From NCBI GenBank assembly GCA_023387655.1, contig JAEWHR010000216.1:1-7699 (forward strand): DNA of 7,699 nt. The letters are read 5' to 3'. Positions within the stretch are counted from its first letter, which is position 1. Each line of letters opens with the position of its first letter. Under the pieces are notes generated by a model. The model made no database searches, was not told where the DNA came from, and saw nothing but the letters and a program-made list of their open reading frames with translations. A program made the translations under genes and the position numbers. The stretch is from Bacillota bacterium. GTDB taxonomy: Bacteria > Bacillota > Clostridia > Lachnospirales > Lachnospiraceae. Below, piece after piece: positions 1-6,502 of the stretch.

Positions 1-94
1 TTTAGACCTAACTTCACGAACTTTATAGCACCAAACCTTAGAGAAGAAACGGTATATTTTAATTTTTGTATATCAATTCGTCCTTATGTGAATA

Positions 95-103
95 TGATAT
101 AGT
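95..103 (+). promoter_or_regulatory. Possible extended -10 promoter for the amidase gene
   Basis: The bases TGATATAGT read as a TGn extension followed by TATAGT, five of six matches to the sigma-A -10 consensus. It lies about 22 bases before the amidase start, which would give a very short 5' leader. No good -35 box is found at the usual distance: TTGTAT at 66-71 is too far away. An overlapping TATGAT at 93-98 is an alternative -10. A sporulation sigma factor promoter cannot be excluded by eye. This is tentative. Confidence 0.3.
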
Positions 104-125
104 AAAACGAAAACTGTGAGTTCAT

Positions 126-701
126 ATGGCAATTAAAATATTTATCGATCAAGGCCACAATCCGGGTGGTATTAACGGTGGAGCAACCGGCTTTGGCGTC
201 AATGAACAGGATATTACCTTTAACGTAGGTATCTATTTAAGAGACTTATTAAATGAAGATCCTAGATTTGATGCCCGTACCTCACGCCAAACTATTGACG
301 AGATTCTTGGAACTAATAATTCTACTAGCTTGAGAACAAGAGTTCAAATGGCAAACGCTTGGCCTGCAGATTATTTTATTAGTATCCATTGCAATGCAAA
401 TGTAAACCCAGCAATTAATGGCTCTGAAGTCTATGTGTATGCACTTTATACAGAAGCCGCAAATTTCGCAGAGTCTGTATTGGAATTTATGGTAGAAACA
501 GTTGGTACCAAATACAACGGAGTAAGAGCGAATCCATCCCTTTATGTACTACGCCGTACACAGATGCCATCTATTCTTGTTGAACTAGCGTATATCACCA
601 ATTATGAAGATAATCTACTTCTTCAAAATGAGCAGTATACCTTTGCTTATGGAATTTACCTTGGCGTCTTAAATTACTTTGGATTCCAACCAATGGAGTA
701 A
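126..701 (+). CDS. N-acetylmuramoyl-L-alanine amidase (Amidase_3 family), leaderless
   Basis: A zinc-dependent amidase that cleaves the bond between N-acetylmuramic acid and L-alanine in peptidoglycan. The 191 residues make up essentially one Amidase_3 catalytic domain. The family's metal ligands are visible as H11 in IDQGHNPGG, E27 in GVNEQDITF and H88 in FISIHCNAN. The catalytic glutamate is E153 in ILVELAYITN, preceded by the typical LYVLRRTQMPS segment. There is no signal peptide, membrane segment, SPOR, SH3 or other wall-binding domain. An in-frame TGA at 117-119 makes the ATG at 126 the first possible start; the ribosome site is weak (GTGA at 116-119). Export without a leader fits enzymes such as the sporulation amidase CwlC or phage endolysins, which act after or during lysis, but the sequence does not decide between these. 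It is convergent with the pilin cluster. The family call is secure; the biological role is not. Confidence 0.95.
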   Translation: MAIKIFIDQGHNPGGINGGATGFGVNEQDITFNVGIYLRDLLNEDPRFDARTSRQTIDEILGTNNSTSLRTRVQMANAWPADYFISIHCNANVNPAINGSEVYVYALYTEAANFAESVLEFMVETVGTKYNGVRANPSLYVLRRTQMPSILVELAYITNYEDNLLLQNEQYTFAYGIYLGVLNYFGFQPME

Positions 702-776
702 GTTTAATAAAGTAAAGTAAAAGTAATTTGAAATCTTGTATCAAGTAACATTATGTGGGATATAACCGTACGTATT

Positions 777-817
777 AAAAAACCGAAGTGATTAGCATTA
801 TCCATCACTTCGGTTTT
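777..817. terminator. Bidirectional intrinsic terminator between convergent genes
   Basis: A perfect 14-bp inverted repeat (779-792 with 804-817, core ACCGAAGTGAT / ATCACTTCGGT) encloses an 11-base loop. A run of six A at 777-782 becomes a U-tract for minus-strand transcripts, and TTTT at 814-817 serves plus-strand transcripts. It lies about 75 bases after the amidase stop and about 30 bases after the stop of the large minus-strand gene, so it can end transcription from both sides. Confidence 0.9.
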
Positions 818-846
818 ATTATTAATGTATATTTGTGAAACTTTCC

Positions 847-3800
847 CTAATCTAAATCAAACAATCCTCTACGTAGGAAGAATACATCTTTTGTATTTTT
901 TAACGAATACTCTAAACTTACACCATGCCTTACGGTTAAGTCAATTTTAATCCCCATATAACCATACTGACCGCTTTTTAGAATATTAAGCGGAACATTA
1001 ATATAATAAGGTGTGTCAACCAATACCTTATCCTGTGCTACCTCTTTGTTAGAGCTTACTTCCCTTGTAACAAGAGTTTTTACCTGACTATTAATGATTT
1101 CTCCGGTATTACTATATTGAATCAAGGTATAGGTTAACTTCGTCTCTTTATTGGAAAACTTACTTTTATCTTTCAAAGTAAATAGAAGTCGTTTCGTCTG
1201 TGAATCACCATTCATTTCTATCCCGTTTCCTACCGCATATTCCGTGTTACTTGTATCATAATCTACATACAAATAATCGATAATTCCATCCAGACTTGTC
1301 TTATCTTCATTGTTAATTTCTATCTGTGTAACTGCCGGTGTTGAACGATATGCTGCAACTATGGTATTTACAAAAAGCTTCACTTCCATGTCTGGTATCT
1401 CTCCAAATGATGCTGCATTAACCATATGACCAGTTCCTGAGTATGTGATATTTCCTTTACTGTAAATATAGTAGCCATTTCTTACATCATTCTTCACATA
1501 TACATCCTTATCGGAATCATTATCTGTTTTTAGACAATACCACACCACAAGATCCGGATCTTCCATATCCAATTGAAAGTATTGATGATGTGTTGGTGCA
1601 ACCAGCATGGACTCATCAATTCGATATGGATAAGAAGTGATTTGGCCATCGTTCACTTTTGTTATGTTTTTCGTAGTTAATGCTTTGAGCTCAATTGGAT
1701 TTGATTCTGCGAATCGTAGTGCTGTTTGATCTGAATATCCATAAAGCTGTTGAAAGTAAACATTGCTATTATCATTCCTCTGTTCCTTATTCGGAATATA
1801 TGGTAAGTCTTTTTCTAAAGCAATTTCTCCTATTGACTTTCCAGCTCTTTTTAGCATCATACCAAAACGATCCATTCCAAGTTTTTCACGAAATGCTATT
1901 GTTGTTTGATGTGTTGTGGTTACATATGTGGTGTCATGAGTAAATAAAATCGTCTTCCCTGAGTTAGAAAACTCTTTCACTTTCTGTATTGCAGCATCAG
2001 ACAAATCAGTTGACATATCTGCAAAGCCGACAATTAACATATCATAGCTTCGTAAATCTGCAGATCCAGCTCTGCACATTTCTACAAAATCCTCTACAGA
2101 AAGCCGTTCAAAAGTAAGCTGATAATCCTCCAAATCTTTTGTGTAGTAATATAACTTTCCAGTTGCTCTTGCAAGGTTTGCATTTCCATTTTCATTGGAT
2201 AAAGTCTTACCATCTACTGTTACATGACCAATAAAGGAATTGATAATGTTGTTTTTTCCTGTCAAGTTTTTTGCTCCTGAAGCATCAATATCCTCCTTGG
2301 TTGGTAGGGCTATGCTGACACGATCCTTACTGTATAATTGCAATATCTTTAACGTCACCTTATCCTCATAGGTATTCTTTATTGCAGATATTCCGGTCAC
2401 ATCTCTACGTATATTAGAATAAGATAGGTCACTCTTAAGTCGCTCGATGCGTAGCTTCCATGGAAGAACTCCTTGCAACTTTGATACATCAATGATAAGG
2501 CGATAATTTGTATCTTCCTTAAGTTCCGTAACTTTTACTAAAGTACCATCCTCCACGCGAATGACATGTTCAATCTTTTGCAATTCAGTCAAGTCAAAAT
2601 ATCCATTCGAATTAAGATCAAGATAAAACTTTAATCCATACTGTTCTCTCATACTTGTGTCTTGAATGGTAAATTCATAGTTTAATATCTTATTTGTACT
2701 ATCCGCTCCATTTACATAAATATCCGCATCTGCTGTTGTCAGCCCTTTCGCTACTCTCGTTTCCTTATCTTGATAATCAATCGGTTGTTTTTTTAAATCA
2801 AGAGAACTAAAATTCATGCGTAATTTATTTTCAAAAGCAAATCCACTTGTCTTTTTTTCTATAAAAGTACTCGCAGTAGTAGCTACCTCTCTCTTTAACG
2901 TATCGAATAATTGATATAGATTTGATGCAGAATCCACTTTAACTCTATTTACATCTCCTGCTTCTGTGTAGATATCATCTTGTAAAATAATTGGATAACC
3001 GGCTCTTGCAAAGGTTAGCAAGTCTTCTTTTCTTCTCTTCGTGATATCATTTCCAGAAAGATGAATCGGAAATGGATTTTTATCCACAGAAGTGTCCCAG
3101 TTTACCAGATTATGTCCTTCTACCTCCTGTTTCATCATAACCAAATCACCAACATGCATATAGATTAAATTTCTCATATTTATATCATGAAATAAAGAAT
3201 TTCCTAGAGTCCCGTTTCTAAGCCCAATATAGATAATGTCATAGGTCCCATTTAAATCCTCTATCTTTCCAATAAACTCTTTGGTGGTTTGCCGTTCAAT
3301 AATCACCTTATGTGTGAATCCTGGAAGAAGTCCATAGATATAATTTTCCCACTGTAACTGGGTCTTAAAATCAGCGCATGGTTCTATCTCTAATATACTT
3401 ATATCTCGATCGAAATCCCTTCCAAATGTGGACCGAATCAATAAAAATTTAACTACTTGTGCTGGAGTTAATGTTTTTGATTGCTTTTGCTCCGTAGTAA
3501 GTGTTGGATAAAAATAATCAAACGCCTCTGCTGTATGAGGTCCATAACCAACACTTGCAGATGTAAAACTCATACCTAAGCTGTTATCTGCATTAAATAT
3601 GTAGGTGTTATCCTCAACCTGTGTATTAGTTCCGCCAAAATCATTCCAGCGATATCCAAGTTCCGCTAAATCTTTTTTTAAATGTTCTACGTTATCATCA
3701 TAATTAACAAGATGATAAGGATATAAGGTATCTGCCGCCCAATATATGCTTGGATAATCGTTTCCTTGCTTATCCTTCTGTGCATCACTTGGAATAACTA

Positions 3801-5067
3801 AATCATTAAATTTACCTGTTGTCATTCCATCATCTCTTATAGCAGTTGTTATTATTTTCTTGTCGCTACTATTCTTTTCAAAATACATCTTATATAAATC
3901 ATAAGTATCCATTTGACGTAGCATTAAGCCAAGCTTATATGCATTATTACTACTTCCTTGTACCCCTGCTACCTTATAAGTCTTAGTACCATCCTTCATC
4001 TTCTTTTCGATGGTGACTGCCTCAGTCTCGATATTACTGGTTAAACTGGAAGTATCATAAATAATTGGACAAGCATGTTCCCCTTGTGGAAGATCCAATC
4101 CGATCTTTTTCTTAAGAATCCGTTCCACAGCTTCCCATGAAAAATCCCTTCCTTTGGACTGAAACCTTATCTCCCTATAATTTGTATCATTAGGTAACAC
4201 TTCACTATAGGAAAACAAGTCTTTCCTTCTATAATCAGGGCTATTCCACATATGTATAAATCCATCTCCATTGTGACTTTTATCGGTGATGTAAATTAAA
4301 TCTGCACGGTCAATCAATGATAAATTATTGTTTATCTGAGTCGCAGTTACCGTAATTACTTTGATTTGATAATCTGCAATTTGATCCTCATTAAGCCCTA
4401 AACATTGCTTTAGAAAAATATTCTTATTGGTATAAGTATAAACATGAGCTTGATATAACTCACTCTGCTTTATAGTATATACTTTATCCGCGCTGTGATT
4501 TGTAATCTCCGTATGCGAGATACCATTTTCAAAACCGACCCAGACATATTCCCCGCCACCTTCTTCTACCACCTGATACTTTGCAGAGATAACCTTACCA
4601 TCAATACCATAGCTAATATCAACCTGCTTATAATTCCTCTTTCCATCTTTCACTTTTTCATAATAACCATATTGATCTTTAGTATAGTGAGTTGGTTTAG
4701 CAACTTCCAACATATCCACGGATGGGAAAAAGGTCCCTACATTGCTTCCTACAGAAGTAATTGCATTCGTTGAACCAATCGTTCCTCCAAAAGTACTATA
4801 ACGAACTCTTTCTAAATTCACAGGTTCCTGCCCGCCAATGAGATAGCCTATTTCTGCAAATCCTTCGTACGGAACAATCTCAAGTAATACAAAAGGATTG
4901 TCTTTCGTACCTAATGGGCTATCGGGGTTTCTTACTGGTATTAAAATCTTTCCATCATCAGAGATAACCGCCGCACTGCTCTCTCTTTTTTTGTCTAGTT
5001 GAATGCTAATTAATATGACACTAATTAGCCCAATGATAATACCACCGATTAAAAGCTTCTTCTTCAC
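847..5067 (-). CDS. Very large membrane-anchored extracellular protein, DUF5057-like, last gene of a minor-pilin cluster
   Basis: No enzymatic function is recognised. The chosen start is the GTG at 5067, six bases after a strong AAAGGAGGG site; a GTG at 5112 would add 15 residues but would place that site inside the gene. The 1406-residue product opens with MKKK and a hydrophobic stretch (about 5-24), probably an uncleaved signal anchor with the rest outside. Residues 57-88 (NPFVLLEIVPYEGFAEIGYL) resemble clostridial proteins annotated DUF5057, a recollection not checked by search. Three segments (about 59-342, 556-701, 903-1047) repeat the same order: an LEI/ILQ strand, a DxIYI or DMLIVG strand, an amphipathic helix, then a hydrophobic strand (CPIIYDTSS, YPIILQDDIY, KTILFTHDTT). 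This suggests Rossmann/amidotransferase-like folds without the G-x-C-x-G nucleophile. Residues 817-828 form an EF-hand-like loop. Near 1205-1245, SGTGHM and LFVNTIVAAYR resemble the end of amidotransferase-like domains; a likely beta-rich tail follows. There is no LPxTG. It may be a pilus-associated adhesin or tip protein, by position only. Confidence 0.85.
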   Translation of the reverse strand: MKKKLLIGGIIIGLISVILISIQLDKKRESSAAVISDDGKILIPVRNPDSPLGTKDNPFVLLEIVPYEGFAEIGYLIGGQEPVNLERVRYSTFGGTIGSTNAITSVGSNVGTFFPSVDMLEVAKPTHYTKDQYGYYEKVKDGKRNYKQVDISYGIDGKVISAKYQVVEEGGGEYVWVGFENGISHTEITNHSADKVYTIKQSELYQAHVYTYTNKNIFLKQCLGLNEDQIADYQIKVITVTATQINNNLSLIDRADLIYITDKSHNGDGFIHMWNSPDYRRKDLFSYSEVLPNDTNYREIRFQSKGRDFSWEAVERILKKKIGLDLPQGEHACPIIYDTSSLTSNIETEAVTIEKKMKDGTKTYKVAGVQGSSNNAYKLGLMLRQMDTYDLYKMYFEKNSSDKKIITTAIRDDGMTTGKFNDLVIPSDAQKDKQGNDYPSIYWAADTLYPYHLVNYDDNVEHLKKDLAELGYRWNDFGGTNTQVEDNTYIFNADNSLGMSFTSASVGYGPHTAEAFDYFYPTLTTEQKQSKTLTPAQVVKFLLIRSTFGRDFDRDISILEIEPCADFKTQLQWENYIYGLLPGFTHKVIIERQTTKEFIGKIEDLNGTYDIIYIGLRNGTLGNSLFHDINMRNLIYMHVGDLVMMKQEVEGHNLVNWDTSVDKNPFPIHLSGNDITKRRKEDLLTFARAGYPIILQDDIYTEAGDVNRVKVDSASNLYQLFDTLKREVATTASTFIEKKTSGFAFENKLRMNFSSLDLKKQPIDYQDKETRVAKGLTTADADIYVNGADSTNKILNYEFTIQDTSMREQYGLKFYLDLNSNGYFDLTELQKIEHVIRVEDGTLVKVTELKEDTNYRLIIDVSKLQGVLPWKLRIERLKSDLSYSNIRRDVTGISAIKNTYEDKVTLKILQLYSKDRVSIALPTKEDIDASGAKNLTGKNNIINSFIGHVTVDGKTLSNENGNANLARATGKLYYYTKDLEDYQLTFERLSVEDFVEMCRAGSADLRSYDMLIVGFADMSTDLSDAAIQKVKEFSNSGKTILFTHDTTYVTTTHQTTIAFREKLGMDRFGMMLKRAGKSIGEIALEKDLPYIPNKEQRNDNSNVYFQQLYGYSDQTALRFAESNPIELKALTTKNITKVNDGQITSYPYRIDESMLVAPTHHQYFQLDMEDPDLVVWYCLKTDNDSDKDVYVKNDVRNGYYIYSKGNITYSGTGHMVNAASFGEIPDMEVKLFVNTIVAAYRSTPAVTQIEINNEDKTSLDGIIDYLYVDYDTSNTEYAVGNGIEMNGDSQTKRLLFTLKDKSKFSNKETKLTYTLIQYSNTGEIINSQVKTLVTREVSSNKEVAQDKVLVDTPYYINVPLNILKSGQYGYMGIKIDLTVRHGVSLEYSLKNTKDVFFLRRGLFDLD

Positions 5068-5073
5068 CTTAAT

Positions 5074-5082
5074 CCCTCCTTT
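5074..5082 (-). promoter_or_regulatory. Ribosome binding site fixing the GTG start of the large surface protein
   Basis: On the minus strand this reads AAAGGAGGG, close to a perfect complement of the 16S rRNA tail, and it ends six bases before the GTG at 5067. The GTG opens a basic MKKK signal-anchor sequence, whereas the longer reading frame from the GTG at 5112 has no comparable site and an N-terminus (AYQYCLSEQ) that looks like translated leader. This is the reason for the shorter gene model. Confidence 0.85.
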
Positions 5083-5127
5083 CTGTTCTGATAAACAATA
5101 CTGATAAGCCACATAAAGCTTCTTTCC

Positions 5128-5712
5128 TTATTCCTTATTCCGCATACTAATGCTTGAAAAACTTGAAAATGTCTTACCATCAAGTTCTAATAATATCGAT
5201 ACTACCACAAGCCTTTCCTTTTCATCAGTGGTTGGTGATACATTAAGGCTACTCACATAACTTGCTAATAAGGAGGGTGTTTTCGTTAATTCCTCTTCTG
5301 TGATACGTTTTAAAAACTGACGAAAATCTCCCTCACTTACATCCTCTTTCTTCTCTTTTCGAAATCGTAATTGCTTATGTACCGTATCATGAATCACAAC
5401 ATAATAATAATCCTTACTACCATGTTCTGTTTCCTCCGAAGCCTCCATTCCAAGTACAGGATAACTAATTCCATCAATCATAATATCACTTACCCATACA
5501 TAAGAATTGGCTTTGATTAATAGATCATCTATCTGATTCAGAGCTATTTGCGCCTCCATCTGTAAGGAAGTTTCAATACTACTGTTTTGATAAGTTCTGG
5601 TGCTTATCATAAGAAATCCAGTTGTAGCGAGAATGACAAGCGAAGCAATCAGTAGTGTTACGATTACTTCTATTAAGGTTAATCCACGATTATCCGCTAT
5701 CTTATCCCGCAT
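5128..5712 (-). CDS. Prepilin with N-terminal methylation motif, PilW/PulJ (GspJ)-like minor pseudopilin
   Basis: A minor subunit of a type IV pilus or related pseudopilus. The 194-residue product has a 10-residue leader ending in NRG, then LTLIE and a hydrophobic helix (to about residue 36). The predicted prepilin peptidase cut is G10/L11 with the conserved glutamate at +5 (E15); Leu instead of the usual Phe at +1 is tolerated in the family. After the helix, the segment with LQMEAQIALNQIDDLL (about 50-65) has the pattern of PilW/GspJ proteins, where an extended amphipathic helix precedes a beta domain. The rest is a charged soluble domain with no recognised motif. The ATG at 5712 is preceded by AGGAGG at 5719-5724, which overlaps the stop codon of the upstream prepilin gene; only 10 bases separate the two genes, so translational coupling is likely. 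The downstream large gene starts 60 bases on. Prepilin class is secure; the PilW/PulJ assignment is by pattern and position. Confidence 0.88.
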   Translation of the reverse strand: MRDKIADNRGLTLIEVIVTLLIASLVILATTGFLMISTRTYQNSSIETSLQMEAQIALNQIDDLLIKANSYVWVSDIMIDGISYPVLGMEASEETEHGSKDYYYVVIHDTVHKQLRFRKEKKEDVSEGDFRQFLKRITEEELTKTPSLLASYVSSLNVSPTTDEKERLVVVSILLELDGKTFSSFSSISMRNKE

Positions 5713-5722
5713 ATTAAGCCTC

Positions 5723-6262
5723 CTACTTTATATAATTTCGTCCTGTTTCTTTCACCAATTGTATTGTACAAGTTTTTCTACCAACTATTATGATCTCAGA
5801 AATATCCTCTTGAAATATCCCAGAATCTTTTGCATATCGGATTACAATCGGATTTTCATTGGTTACTTCTTTTTCTCCGTCTGCATTTTTATATGAGATT
5901 GCGAGTGCATTGCTACCAATCTTTACTTTATCTAACTCTTTTTCTGTAGTAATATCGCCTTCTTTTACTGCACGAAACGTAATAGCATAATAACCGTTAT
6001 CTTCTTTCATAATGCGTAGTATCACGGAGTCTTTCACCATTCCCATTGATTCTATTCTGGTTTTATCAAGAATTGCTGAAAGCTGTTTTGCACATTTTAA
6101 TGCATTGGAATTATTTATAACATGATAACCGACCAACGTAATACCTGATACAATACCAAGTATAAGAACTGTCACAAGTACTTCTATTAATGAAAAGGCA
6201 CGATTATTTTTGATAATTTTCTCTTGGTTGATTTTATTCTGTTTTTCTTGATTATTCATCAT
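5723..6262 (-). CDS. Prepilin with N-terminal methylation motif, FimT/GspH-like minor pseudopilin
   Basis: A minor pilin or pseudopilin subunit inserted in the membrane before assembly. The 179-residue product has an unusually long charged leader of 22 residues rich in Asn, Gln and Lys, then RAFSLIEVLVTVLILG. The predicted prepilin peptidase cut is A22/F23 with the conserved glutamate E27 at +5; alanine replaces the usual glycine at -1. The hydrophobic helix runs to about residue 45 and continues into LSAILDKTRIESMGMVKDSV, which has the arrangement of GspH/FimT proteins (helix, ARxEA-like turn, beta strand). A small beta domain follows. The ATG at 6262 is placed six bases after GGGAGG at 6269-6274; the next codon is also ATG and could be used. 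It is first of a tight pair with the second prepilin gene and follows the 240-bp repeat-bearing gap. Prepilin class is secure, the FimT/GspH subtype moderately so. Confidence 0.88.
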   Translation of the reverse strand: MMNNQEKQNKINQEKIIKNNRAFSLIEVLVTVLILGIVSGITLVGYHVINNSNALKCAKQLSAILDKTRIESMGMVKDSVILRIMKEDNGYYAITFRAVKEGDITTEKELDKVKIGSNALAISYKNADGEKEVTNENPIVIRYAKDSGIFQEDISEIIIVGRKTCTIQLVKETGRNYIK

Positions 6263-6320
6263 ATCATGCCTCCCATCCCATGTTTATTCTTATATTTCTC
6301 TTACTCTTATGTATGGATTT

Positions 6321-6465
6321 TATCTGTACCACTTTTCTGGTTTCCTATCCGTATTATTTTTCTAATTTACTTATCCGTTTCCTTTTTGGGTTATCTTATC
6401 CGTTCACTTTTATGGCTTCTTTACCGTTACACTACCTTGGTTTTCTTATCCGTTGCACTTTTCTA
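6321..6465. repeat. Six imperfect ~25-bp tandem direct repeats in the gap between pilin-cluster genes
   Basis: On the plus strand the units follow a TATCCGTTnCACTTTTnTGG pattern and start near 6321, 6346, 6372, 6397, 6421 and 6447, giving steps of 25, 26, 25, 24 and 26 bases. The 10-mer CTTATCCGTT (AACGGATAAG in the mRNA sense) is exact three times, at 6370-6379, 6395-6404 and 6445-6454. The first, second and fifth units are more diverged. The period is not a multiple of three and the minus strand here has stops in its frames, so this is not a coding repeat. The array makes the transcribed strand purine-rich just before the prepilin gene. Its role is unknown: a protein-binding array, an mRNA element or a minisatellite are all possible. 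Confidence 0.75.
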
Positions 6466-6502
6466 TTTTTTATATTTCACTAATTCATCTATACTTTCCC
6501 TA

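Noticed and set aside
1..102. Plus-strand frame open from the window edge to a TAG at 100-102 (33 codons), possibly the tail of an upstream gene
   Set aside because: It is too short to judge at this base composition, has no recognisable motif, and overlaps the candidate amidase promoter. The sequence left of the window would settle it.
4495..4773. Plus-strand open frames inside the large gene (4495-4773 and 1695-1943)
   Set aside because: They lie antisense to a continuous 1406-codon gene with a clear start site and coherent protein; no ribosome site or family match is visible.
5068..5112. Longer start (GTG at 5112) for the large surface protein
   Set aside because: It would bury the strong AAAGGAGGG ribosome site inside the gene and put a non-signal-like 15-residue extension before the basic signal anchor.
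5600..5896. Plus-strand open frame across the junction of the two prepilin genes
   Set aside because: It is antisense to both prepilin genes, whose N-terminal motifs are unmistakable.
6321..6465. CRISPR array as an explanation for the 25-bp repeats
   Set aside because: The units are directly adjacent and degenerate with no unique spacers of constant length and no cas genes nearby, so this is a tandem repeat rather than a CRISPR array.
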